Source: Oscillospiraceae bacterium | GTDB taxonomy: Bacteria; Bacillota; Clostridia; Oscillospirales; Ruminococcaceae | Reading direction: 5' to 3' | Length of the DNA: 64,000 nt | NCBI GenBank assembly: GCA_017472735.1 | Contig: JAFUOD010000009.1 | Coordinates: 1-64,000 of the forward strand | In this document: in pieces, positions 1 through 9,500 of the stretch | Layout of the letters: the number at the start of each line of letters is the position of its first letter | Position numbering within the stretch: the first letter of the stretch is position 1 | The notes under the pieces: model-generated | Seen by the model: the letters and a program-made list of their open reading frames with translations, nothing else | What the model was told of the DNA's origin: nothing | Database searches by the model: none | Translations under genes and position numbers: made by a program

Positions 1-2990
1 AATCGTTGTATCACCCGTGTCTGCAAAAGTGATTGTGTACTGCTTAATCTTCCACTGTGCAGTGATTGTTACATTTCCTGCAGGCATTGTTTCGGGAAGT
101 GTAGGTTCCCAACCATTAAAGGTGTAACCTGTCTTAGTGGGGTTAGTAGGTGCAGTTACAGCTGTACCAAAGTCCTGAGTGATCTTATCTATCTCAGTGC
201 CGTCAGTATCCACAAAAGTGATTGTGTACTGGTTGATTTCCCATGTTGCCTTAAGGCTCATGCCATCAACAGGCATGATTGTGGGAACTTCTGCTTCGTT
301 GCCTTGTGCATCTACCCAACCTGTAAATGTATAACCATCCTTGGTTGGGTCAACAGGCTTGGTAACTGCAGTGCCAAAATCAGCTGTAATGTCTGTGATT
401 TCGGAGCCGCCGTCGGTATTGAATGTAATCGTGTACTGGTTGATCTTCCACTTAGCTGTAATCGTTACATTTTCAGCAGGCATGGTTGTGGGGAGATTAT
501 CCCAGCCCTTGAAGGTATAACCAACCTTAGTGAGGTCAGTAGGTGCAGTTACAGCTGTGCCAAAGTTCTGAGTGATCTTAGCTATCTCAGTGCCGTCAGT
601 ATCCACAAAAGTGATTGTGTATTGGTTAACAGCCCAAATTGCTTTAACTGTAACATTTTCAGCAGGCATTGTTGCGGGAATTACCGTGTCCCAACCTGTG
701 AAGGTATGACCTTCCTTAGTGGGTGCTTTAGGTGCAGTTACAGCTGTACCAAAGTCCTGAGTGATAGCCTCAACAGCACTGCCACCGTCAGTATCAAAGG
801 TAATTGTGTACTGCTTAATCGTCCAAACGGCATAAAGAGTGATATCTGAAGTGCCGACAGTTATTGTAGCTCCGGCTTTATAATCAACTTCTCCGCCATT
901 CTCGGTTGCCCAGCCGTTAAAGGTATAGCCATCTTTAGTGGTTGAGGGAGCGGTTACTTTAGCATTATATGCGGTATCAATATCGTCAACAGCCTTACCG
1001 CCGTTTGTTACAAAGGTAATGGTGTGGGACGCGGGTGAAGACTTAAATTCAGCTGTATATGTTGCATCGCCCGTAACTGACATTATAGCTTTATCCCAAC
1101 CTTTAAAGGTGTAAACATATTGCCCATCAGTAGCCTTTTTGGGTTCACCATATGTATCTTTATCATAAACAGGGGTACTATTGTAAGCAACAGAAACGGT
1201 ATAGATTTTTTCTCCATTGCCATTTACCCAAGTGATTTCGTATTCTCTCACCTTTTCGTCAAATACGGCAGTATATTCAACATTGCCTGTTACCTCAGAA
1301 ACTTCAGGTGTCCAACCTTTAAATGTGTAAGTATGCTGTTGTGTTGGGTCCTTGGTAGGCTCATCTTGGTCAAATGTAGGCACTGTACCGTAATGTACTT
1401 CGAGGTCAGTCTCTAAATCTGTGCCGTCATAGTTTTTCCATGTAACGGTGTAGCTATTACGAGTGTAGTAGTAATTTACTTCGGTAGAACCGTTTGCTGC
1501 GATAGTTACGGTTTTAGCAGAGGGTGCTGTAAAGCCATCGTAAGTCTTAACTGCAGGCGTTACGCTCGCATCTGTTGTACCTGTAAGCTTTTCGGTTTCT
1601 ATAAGCTTAAAGTTGGTCTCGTTTTCTTCACTTCCGCCACCAATGTTCTGCTGCCAATGGTTAACAATATACTCGGTGTCGGTTTTAGGCGTCCACTGGG
1701 CGTAGAAGGTCTTATCTTCGGTCGAACCCTTTTCGATTTGAGTTATTGCTTTGCCTGCGTAAGCTTTGTCGTCAAACCAGCCGCCAAAGGTGTAACCGGT
1801 TCTCTCTACAGATGTGGGCAAAGTGATAGTATCCTCTATGGTATAACTATCTGTGACAACATAATCGTTACCGTCTACCTTATATTGGTAATTATAGGTT
1901 ATGCTATAGGTTTTTAGGTTCCACTGTGCAGTGATTGTCATATCCTCGGCAGGCATTGTTGCAGGTACTTCAACATCCCAACCTGTGAAGGTGTAGCCCT
2001 TCTTAGTGGGGGCAGCAGGTGCGGTTACTGCAGAATTGTAATCTTGAGTGATAGGAGCAATCGTTGTATCACCCGTGTCTGCAAAAGTGATTGTGTACTG
2101 CTTAATCTTCCACTGTGCAGTGATTGTCATATCCTCGGCAGGCATGGTTTCAGGAATTTTAACATCCCAACCTGTGAAGGTATGACCTTTCTTAGCAGGG
2201 TCATCAGGTGCAGTTACAGCTGTGCCAAAGTTCTGAGTGATCTTTTTTATCTCAGTGCCGTCAGTATCCACAAAAGTGATTGTGTACTGGTTGATTTCCC
2301 AGTTTGCAGTGTAGCTCTTTTTTCCCGTTTCACCCTTTGTAATGGTTACTTCTGTCTGTGCAGCCTCGCCATTGCTTCCTGTCCAACCTGTAAAGGTGTA
2401 ACCTGTTTTGGCAGGGTTGTTAAGAGTGATTGTGTTGTCTTCGATGGTGTAAGTAGTAGGGTTTGTCTTTCCTTCCTCTAAGACACCGCCATCAAGGTTA
2501 TAAGAAATAGTGTAATTTTCGGGCGTCCAATTTGCGGTGTAGGTTCTGTCACCTGTTGAACCGGTGGAGATCGTTACTGTTTCTGTATTACCATTAAGGT
2601 CAGTTCCTGTCCAACCCGCAAAGGTGTAACCTGTTTTGGCAGGGTTGTTAAGAGTGATTGTGTTGTCTTTGATGGTGTAAGTAGTAGGGTTTGTCTTTCC
2701 ATCCCCTAAGACACCGCCATCAAGGTTATAAGAAATAGTGTAATTTTCGAGCGTCCACTGGGCGTATAAGGTGATATCAGCAATAGCAGTAATATTTGCT
2801 TCATCAGCAAATGAATTACCGCTTCCGTCTGCCTTGTCATTCCATTCTTTGAACGAATAGCCATTATTTGTGAATGTATTCGAAGGCAATTCGCCTGATG
2901 CGTATCCAATATTTTCGGTATCAGGAGAGTCGCTTCCATCGTTTGCATTAAGAGTAATTGTGGAAACATAATTTTCCCTAATCCAACCAC
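1..2990 (-). repeat. InlB-type repeat array inside the partial giant gene
   Basis: Repeat units of about 62-80 codons succeed each other. DNA identity is high between some units: positions 1-69 are identical to 2059-2127, and the blocks near 2470-2520 and 2710-2760 are near-identical. Such identity makes unit gain and loss by recombination likely and also makes short-read assembly error-prone. Confidence 0.8.
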
Positions 2991-5124
2991 CGGCAACCGT
3001 GCTCCATTTAAATACTGTATTAGCTGTTGCGCCCGCTGTTTGGGTGAACAAGGGAATTGTTGTATCAAGGTTTTTAAGCTGGGCGGGGGTGATGGGGATT
3101 TTCACCCATTCATTTGGGTCCTTCTGAATTAACTGATAAGTTACAGTCTCTAAACCCACACCGTTTACCAAGGCGATTTTGCCGGTGCCTTCGCTACTAA
3201 TAATGCTTGCACCGCCGTTAGTCGTGTAAAGATAGCCGTTAACTGTCACTGTACCGTTAACATCAATTATAACGTCCTTAAGGTCGGCTTCTGTTCGTGT
3301 ATATGTTCTTGTTGGCGAATAAACGGCAGGGATAAGCTTTTTGTTTGAGTTACCAGCGCCAAAAACATATGTTCCCCACTCAGCAGAGTCATATACATAA
3401 ACATTCCAGCCTGCTTTATTTTCTCTTTTAGTTACGTTAAGTGTCGCATTTTTTCCAATATACACTTCAACACCGGGCAATAGCGCTAAGTCTTGGTTAA
3501 CTGTCGCGGTTCCCGAGTTGAATTTAATTGTAAAGTTATTGTTTATCGGCAATACGTAATCACTTGAATTGACATTTATCGTTAAGCCTATAACGCCTAC
3601 CGACATCGACAACCCATTCAATTCTATGTTACCATTTGCTTCAAGAATCATTCTGTCAGTTGTGGGATCATAGCTTTTAGTTATTGTTGTTCCTTCAACA
3701 GTTTTAAACATTGCGGCACTACCGCCAATAAACGTAATCATTTGTGAGGTGTCTTGCCTTAACATTGTAAGTGTTATGTATACACTTTCAGTCGCACCAT
3801 GATGCAATGTCAACGGAACTTCAATATTTTGAATATAATACTGTGCAAACGGAAATACTTTGTTATCCATGCCTGCAGTTTGTGTACCACCACGGAAGTC
3901 TGTGACGTTTATATATTCATAAACTCCTGCACCACTTTTGGCAGTCACAGTGCCGCTACCGGTTATAAATCCCCAAGCATAAAGTGCGCCGCCGTTGTTA
4001 ACAGTAATGTTACTGCCAGATTCCATTACAATCTGTCCATACTTATCGTGCACAGCGCCGCCGTTGGAATAACCGCCTGTAGCCGTTCCATGTTTTGCAC
4101 TAACGCTGATTGCACCTTTAACGGTAATGTTTGCGCCACTCGCCATGGTAAGAGTACGATAAGCCTTCGTCGGCTTAATATACGTGCTATCGCCACCATT
4201 AACAAAGCCAGGATTCGTCGTATACAACGTATGCGCATCATCAAACGGTATAAGCAAGGTGTTGCCTACCGAAATGGTATAATCACCTGCAGGAAGGGTG
4301 CCGTTGTTCAACAACACGATTTTTTTGATGCTCTGAGAAGATGCATAAGTATTAGCTTCGTTAAGGTCATAAAACTTTTGTGCGCCAACGCCAAAAATTG
4401 CTGTGTTCGCCGATATAAACACAGGATAAATCGCGGAATCGGCGGTACGAACAAGCGAAAGTTCTGCATTGTAACCTATATAACTTTTAGCTGTTTCATC
4501 ATACCAGCCAAAGAACATATAGCCGCTGTTAGCAGTTGCTTTTAAAGCATAGCTCTTTGTTGCAGATTGTTTTTTCTCGGTCGTTGCGGTTACTGCAGTT
4601 CCGTCAACCGTGTAGCTACCGTTTGCGGCAGTTTTAAAAGTGGTTGTAACCTGAGTATCAACAGCCAATGTAATATTAGTAATGCTTATTGATGTTGTAT
4701 ACGCGCCTTCCTTTGATGTTAACGCAATAGCAATACTTCCTCCCGATGAAAGCTCCTTTTCAAATGAGCCTTTAGCAGTAACACCCGCTCCATCAATCGT
4801 AATAGTACCACTATTAAGCGTTAAGATGTAATCAAATGATAACACTGCCGCGGTATTCAGATTGTTTGTAAGTGTAAGCGTACTTTTACCCGAATTATTA
4901 TTACAACCATCAGCCTCGCCAGTTACACTACCTTCGATAGTATTACCTGATAAGGTCCAACTAGTCGTAATTTGTGTACCACTTTCGGCGTAAGTCAGAC
5001 CATCAACCGACAAAGTATCGCTTACAGCCGCACTAACCTCAACGGTAATTTCGGGCACAAGGGCAATCACCATTAGCAAAGCCAACATAAGTGACAAAAA
5101 TCTTTTACTTGCATTTAAAATCAT
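1..5124 (-). CDS. Giant secreted InlB-repeat surface protein (3' end outside window)
   Basis: The reading frame runs from ATG at 5124 in frame to position 1 without a stop (1,708 codons), so the C-terminus lies outside the window. Residues 1 to about 33 form a signal peptide (MILNASKR, then a hydrophobic core, then VSAA). The next ~650 residues are Ser/Thr/Gly-rich beta-type sequence (parallel-beta or adhesin-like) that I do not recognise. From about residue 700 on, roughly a dozen InlB/Listeria-Bacteroides (Flg_new) repeats follow, each with YTITF...GYTF.GW...ITAQW. Some have the longer YTISYNLDGGVL form, and there is one MucBP-like stretch. It starts 27 bases after the Lgt-like gene, so it probably shares its transcript; the ribosome site is AAGGAGG. 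No lipobox is visible, so it is secreted but not a lipoprotein. Likely a surface adhesin; the ligand is unknown. Confidence 0.85.
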   Translation of the reverse strand, partial: MILNASKRFLSLMLALLMVIALVPEITVEVSAAVSDTLSVDGLTYAESGTQITTSWTLSGNTIEGSVTGEADGCNNNSGKSTLTLTNNLNTAAVLSFDYILTLNSGTITIDGAGVTAKGSFEKELSSGGSIAIALTSKEGAYTTSISITNITLAVDTQVTTTFKTAANGSYTVDGTAVTATTEKKQSATKSYALKATANSGYMFFGWYDETAKSYIGYNAELSLVRTADSAIYPVFISANTAIFGVGAQKFYDLNEANTYASSQSIKKIVLLNNGTLPAGDYTISVGNTLLIPFDDAHTLYTTNPGFVNGGDSTYIKPTKAYRTLTMASGANITVKGAISVSAKHGTATGGYSNGGAVHDKYGQIVMESGSNITVNNGGALYAWGFITGSGTVTAKSGAGVYEYINVTDFRGGTQTAGMDNKVFPFAQYYIQNIEVPLTLHHGATESVYITLTMLRQDTSQMITFIGGSAAMFKTVEGTTITKSYDPTTDRMILEANGNIELNGLSMSVGVIGLTINVNSSDYVLPINNNFTIKFNSGTATVNQDLALLPGVEVYIGKNATLNVTKRENKAGWNVYVYDSAEWGTYVFGAGNSNKKLIPAVYSPTRTYTRTEADLKDVIIDVNGTVTVNGYLYTTNGGASIISSEGTGKIALVNGVGLETVTYQLIQKDPNEWVKIPITPAQLKNLDTTIPLFTQTAGATANTVFKWSTVAGGWIRENYVSTITLNANDGSDSPDTENIGYASGELPSNTFTNNGYSFKEWNDKADGSGNSFADEANITAIADITLYAQWTLENYTISYNLDGGVLGDGKTNPTTYTIKDNTITLNNPAKTGYTFAGWTGTDLNGNTETVTISTGSTGDRTYTANWTPENYTISYNLDGGVLEEGKTNPTTYTIEDNTITLNNPAKTGYTFTGWTGSNGEAAQTEVTITKGETGKKSYTANWEINQYTITFVDTDGTEIKKITQNFGTAVTAPDDPAKKGHTFTGWDVKIPETMPAEDMTITAQWKIKQYTITFADTGDTTIAPITQDYNSAVTAPAAPTKKGYTFTGWDVEVPATMPAEDMTITAQWNLKTYSITYNYQYKVDGNDYVVTDSYTIEDTITLPTSVERTGYTFGGWFDDKAYAGKAITQIEKGSTEDKTFYAQWTPKTDTEYIVNHWQQNIGGGSEENETNFKLIETEKLTGTTDASVTPAVKTYDGFTAPSAKTVTIAANGSTEVNYYYTRNSYTVTWKNYDGTDLETDLEVHYGTVPTFDQDEPTKDPTQQHTYTFKGWTPEVSEVTGNVEYTAVFDEKVREYEITWVNGNGEKIYTVSVAYNSTPVYDKDTYGEPKKATDGQYVYTFKGWDKAIMSVTGDATYTAEFKSSPASHTITFVTNGGKAVDDIDTAYNAKVTAPSTTKDGYTFNGWATENGGEVDYKAGATITVGTSDITLYAVWTIKQYTITFDTDGGSAVEAITQDFGTAVTAPKAPTKEGHTFTGWDTVIPATMPAENVTVKAIWAVNQYTITFVDTDGTEIAKITQNFGTAVTAPTDLTKVGYTFKGWDNLPTTMPAENVTITAKWKINQYTITFNTDGGSEITDITADFGTAVTKPVDPTKDGYTFTGWVDAQGNEAEVPTIMPVDGMSLKATWEINQYTITFVDTDGTEIDKITQDFGTAVTAPTNPTKTGYTFNGWEPTLPETMPAGNVTITAQWKIKQYTITFADTGDTTI

Positions 5125-5151
5125 CGTTTTTCCTCCTTAAAATCTTTGTCT

Positions 5152-5856
5152 TCAAGAGGCTTGCGGCGCTTTGTGCCGCTTTTTCTTGTTTGCCGTTTTA
5201 ATATATTTAAGCACATAACATACAATGACCCCTGCCGCAATTGCAATTAATGACCATATGTGAGATATATGCATATTTCCAAAAATTAAATTATCAGATT
5301 CACGGAACCATTCAATCACAAATCTGAATGTTCCGTAAGCTATCATGTAAGTAGGATAAATCCGAGCCTTATATTTTGCTTTTCCAACTCTTTTTCCAAG
5401 TAAAATAAGCAAAATAATATAAAAAATAATCTCAAGTTCACGCGTGGGCCAAAGCCAACCGTTCGTTCCCGGAATAGGCTTGCCTAAACAACACCCGGAA
5501 AAAATGCAATTTAAGCGTGCACACAAAAGCGTAAAGACTGTGTTTATAGTAAATATATCAAACACATCTTCGGGGCTTAGCTTGGTTATCTTTGCACCAA
5601 TAAAGTAAACGACCGGCAAAAAGAAAACTGCTCCGTAAAGGCTCATGCCTCCTGCTTCTCCCGATTCGAGAAAAGCAAATGCCTTAACGCACAAAACACC
5701 TATAACAGTGTGAATAACGGATAATAAAAAAGCCGCTATATCGTTTATTTGTAGCTTGTTTTTAAACTGTACAAGCCAAAAATAGCCAAAAAACGTTGCC
5801 AAAGCAAGCAATAACCATAATTTGTTATCAACAATCCATTGAGTAAAAATGTTCAT
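5152..5856 (-). CDS. Prolipoprotein diacylglyceryl transferase (Lgt)-like membrane protein
   Basis: 234 residues with about seven membrane segments. The Lgt family hallmarks are present in a divergent form: RLNCIFSGCCLGKP replaces the usual GRxGNFxNGE-type loop, TYMIAYGTFRFVIEWFRE matches the YgxxRFxxEfxR motif, and HISHIWSLIAI matches the C-terminal Q-h-S segment. True Lgt transfers diacylglycerol to the lipobox cysteine of prelipoproteins at the membrane. The altered loop with paired cysteines suggests a paralogue rather than the housekeeping enzyme. It lies 3 bases downstream of a small membrane-protein gene and 27 bases upstream of a giant secreted protein that has no lipobox, so its substrate is open. 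Family call good, function inferred. Confidence 0.7.
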   Translation of the reverse strand: MNIFTQWIVDNKLWLLLALATFFGYFWLVQFKNKLQINDIAAFLLSVIHTVIGVLCVKAFAFLESGEAGGMSLYGAVFFLPVVYFIGAKITKLSPEDVFDIFTINTVFTLLCARLNCIFSGCCLGKPIPGTNGWLWPTRELEIIFYIILLILLGKRVGKAKYKARIYPTYMIAYGTFRFVIEWFRESDNLIFGNMHISHIWSLIAIAAGVIVCYVLKYIKTANKKKRHKAPQAS

Positions 5857-5859
5857 TTT

Positions 5860-6270
5860 CTATTTCTTTCCCTTTTGGTGCATACTGTTTTCTTCCAAAC
5901 AGTATGCTAAGTAAAACAGATTAAAGAGTAATACTACTCCACCAATGATTAACACAAAAGCAGACGACTCCATATAATAAATCCATGCGCAGGTGTCCCC
6001 AATCAACTTTGTTAATGCTATTGGCAGTTTGCCATTGATACTGATTTTTTTAGCTTCCATCACATATTCTATGGATATAATTAAATCAATAATAAATGAT
6101 GAAATCAACATTCCATCTACATTAGGCATCCTAAACACTATCCAAAAAAGCAATAATAAACAAAAAACCAATGCACCATAAAGCCATCTATTTCTTCTCT
6201 TGCTGATATTAAAAATATTGATAATGAAAATTATAATATCAAGGCTTAACCATAAAATGTGACCGTACAA
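5860..6270 (-). CDS. Small membrane protein of unknown function
   Basis: 136 residues with four or five hydrophobic segments (first at residues 5-22, last near 105-125) and no motif I recognise. The only in-frame initiators are TTG at 6270 and upstream non-ATG codons; an in-frame TGA lies a short distance upstream, so the start is uncertain, and the AAGGA just before TTG is too close for a good ribosome site. It is the first gene of a probable three-gene unit with the Lgt-like protein and the giant InlB-repeat protein, which suggests a role in envelope processing of that protein. That role is inference. Confidence 0.5.
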   Translation of the reverse strand: MYGHILWLSLDIIIFIINIFNISKRRNRWLYGALVFCLLLLFWIVFRMPNVDGMLISSFIIDLIISIEYVMEAKKISINGKLPIALTKLIGDTCAWIYYMESSAFVLIIGGVVLLFNLFYLAYCLEENSMHQKGKK

Positions 6271-6529
6271 TCCTTGCGAAACAATAAGCGCATTTACTTC
6301 TCATGCAAGGTTTAAACTGCCGCAAAATAGCGGCATCATCACTTTGCGCTCTTTACGAAATTTAATTCCGTAGAAAACAATTAGCATGTATGTAATTGAC
6401 CAAAAAATCATTTGCAAATGATCAAGCAATGTTCAAGACCTCACATTTCATAACGATTAATTGTAAGTCTGTTACGGCAAATAGCTCCCCATTTTTCTCC
6501 TTTTAAAACGCTAAATCGTTAATGTCGAA
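6271..6529. other. Intergenic region between the two giant-protein loci
   Basis: About 260 bases without a convincing gene. It must hold the minus-strand promoter for the small membrane protein/Lgt-like/InlB unit, but I could not single out a consensus -35/-10 pair. Confidence 0.4.
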
Positions 6530-6559
6530 ATATAGATGCGGCGTGCGCCGCATCTATAT
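6530..6559 (-). terminator. Hairpin after the dockerin-bearing giant gene
   Basis: A perfect 14-bp inverted repeat (ATATAGATGCGGCG with its complement, 2-nt centre) lies 13 bases past the stop codon on the minus strand. The U-tract is weak (ATATTTCGAC), but position and strength favour a terminator. Confidence 0.75.
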
Positions 6560-6572
6560 ATCAACTGCTTAC

Positions 6573-9500
6573 TTATTCAATAGGGTAATCTGCTGCGCCG
6601 AAAACAACGTGGTACAGCAGGTAGATAGCGTCGTTGTTGTCAACAATGCCGTTCTTGTCGAAGTCGCCGCTCTGGTTCAAAGGATAATCACCTTCGCCGA
6701 AGACAACAGCATAAAGCAAGTAAATAGCATCGTTGTTATCTACAACACCGTTGTCGTCAAAGTCTCCCACAAGGTAAGTTTTATAAATCATCTTACCGTC
6801 GGCTTCAAACTCGTATTCGCCTGCCTCGACCAAATCATTGGTCTTAACAACGTTATAAGTGCCGCCCTTAACAGCCTTGTTGTCCTCGCCGAAGTAATAG
6901 TAAGCATTGCCAACCTTTACAACACCGGCATACTTAACAACTGCGCCGTTTTCAACATAGTAAGTGTCGTCTTCAATATCATACAAACCGTTGATATCCT
7001 CGCACAAAGCACCTGTTTCTGCATTAAAGATGTAGGTGGTATCCTCAACCTCGGCTACGCCCTTAACAACATAACCCTGTTCGTCGAAATAGTACTTCTC
7101 ATCTTCGATAGTTACAAGCTCGTCGGCATAAGCCTTTTCGCCGTTTACGAGGTAAGTGATCTCGCCGCTTTCCTCTAACCAGCCGGTATATGTGTATTCC
7201 CAAACTGCTGTAATAACGAGATTCTCAGCAGGCATGGTTGAAGGTACTTCAACATCCCAACCTATGAATGTGTAACCATCCTTGGTGGGTGCTTCGGGTG
7301 CAGTTACTGCTGTGCCAAAGTCGGCAGTAATATCTGCGATTGCACTACCGCCATCGGTATCAAACTTGATTGTGTACTTGTTAGCAGTCCACAAAGCCTT
7401 GATCGTCATATCCTCAGCAGGAATTGTTGCAGGAATTTCCTTATCCCAACCTGCAAAGGTGTAGCCTGTCTTAGTGGGTGCTTCAGGTGCAGTTACAGCT
7501 GTGCCAAAGTCCTGAGTGATAGCCTTCACTTCACTGCCGCCATCAGTATCAAAGGTAATGGTGTACTGATTAATTGTCCACTTAGCTGTAATCGTTACGT
7601 TTTCTGCAGGCATTGTTTCGGGAATTTTCTTATCCCAACCCGCAAATGTGTAACCTGCCTTAGTGGGCGCAGAAGGTATAATTACTATAGTACCGCAGCC
7701 CAAAGTAATAGGTTCGATCGCAGTGCCGCCGTTAGTATCGAATGTGATAGTGTACTTATTAGCAGTCCACAAAGCCTTGATCGTCATATCCTCAGCAGGC
7801 ATTGTTGAAGGTACTTCAATATCCCAGCCCGCAAAAGTATGGCCTGTCTTGGTGGGTGCTTCGGGTGCAGTTATTGCAGAGCCAAAGTCAGCGGTAATGT
7901 CTGCAACCGCAGAGCCACCGTCGGTATCAAACTTGATCGTGTATTTGTTGATTGTCCACTTAGCGTTGATAACTGTATTCTTAGCAGGCATGGTTTCGGG
8001 AATCTCCCTATCCCAACCTGCAAATGTATAACCTGTCTTAGTGGGGTCAGCAGGAGGCGTTACCTTAGAACCGTATGTTGCATAAATATCTGCAATTGCC
8101 GATCCTCCGTTAGTGTTAAATCTGATGGTGTATCTGATAATATTCCATTTTGCGGTTAAAGTGATGTTTTCAGCAGGCATGGTTTCGGGAACTGTTACGG
8201 GTGTTCCGTTATCATCAACCCATCCTGCAAAGCTGTAACCGATTCTAATGGGGTTAGAGGGCTTGTTAACCGCTTCTCCGAAATCAGCGGTAATTGCCGC
8301 AACTTCGCTGCCGCCGTCGGTTTCAAAGGTGATGGTATATTTGTTGATTGTCCACTGTGCTGTAATCGTTACATCTTCAGCGGGCATTGTCGAAGGTACT
8401 TCCTTATCCCAACCTGTAAATGTATAACCAACCTTAGTCGGGTCGGCAGGCTTGGTAACTGCTGTGCCGAAGTCGGCAGTTATTGCATCAACAGCAGTAT
8501 CGCCTGTTTCAGCGAACGAAATGGTGTACTGATTAATCTTCCATGTTGCCTTAACAGTAATATTTTCTGCATGCATTGTTTCGGGAATTTCTGTGTCCCA
8601 ACCTGCAAAGGTGTAGCCTGTCTTAGTGGGTGCTTCAGGTGCAGTTACAGCTGTGCCAAAGTCCTGAGTGATAGCCTTAACTTCGCTGCCGCCGTCGGTA
8701 TCGAAGGTGATCGTGTACTGCTTAACCTTCCACAAAGCCTTAATTTCAAGATATTCGTCGGGCATGGTTGCAGGAATTTCCTTATCCCAGCCAATGAATT
8801 CATAACCTTCTTTTGTAGGATCAGCAGGCTTGGTAACAGCAGTGCCGAAATCAGCGGTAATGGAATTGATCTTTGTACCGCCATCAGTATTGAATACAAT
8901 GGTGTACTTGCCAATGTTCCAAATTGCCTTAACAGTAATATTCTCTGCAGGCATTGTATCGGGAAGCTCGGGAGACCAGCCGCCGAAGTTGCTACCCTCC
9001 TTGGTGGGAGCAGCAGGAGCATTTATAGCAGTGCCATAATTCTGAGTGATAGATTCAACTGCGCTGCCGCCATCGGTATCAAATGTGATTATATACTGAT
9101 TGATCGTCCATGTTGCAGTAAGCGTAATATCCTCAGCAGGAATCGTTGCAGGAATCTCCTTATCCCAACCTGCAAAGGTGTAGCCTTCCTTAGTGGGAGC
9201 AGCAGGTGCAGTTACAGCAGAACCGAAGTCATCGGTGATATCTGCAACTTCAGAACCGCCGTTGGAATTGAACTTGATTGTGTACTTATTAGCAGTCCAC
9301 AAAGCCTTAACGGTTACGTTTTCGGCAGGAATTGTTTCGGGGAGGTTCTCCCATCCTGCGAATGTATAACCTGTCTTGGTGGGTGCCTCGGGAGCAGTTA
9401 CTGTATCGCCAAAGTCAGCGGTAACAGAATCAACTGCGCTGCCGCCGTCAGTATCAAATGTGATTGTATACTGATTGATCGTCCATGTTGCGGTAACGGT

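Noticed and set aside
3799..4545. Plus-strand open frame of 248 codons
   Set aside because: Antisense to the N-terminal half of the giant gene, which has a signal peptide, start site and continuous frame.
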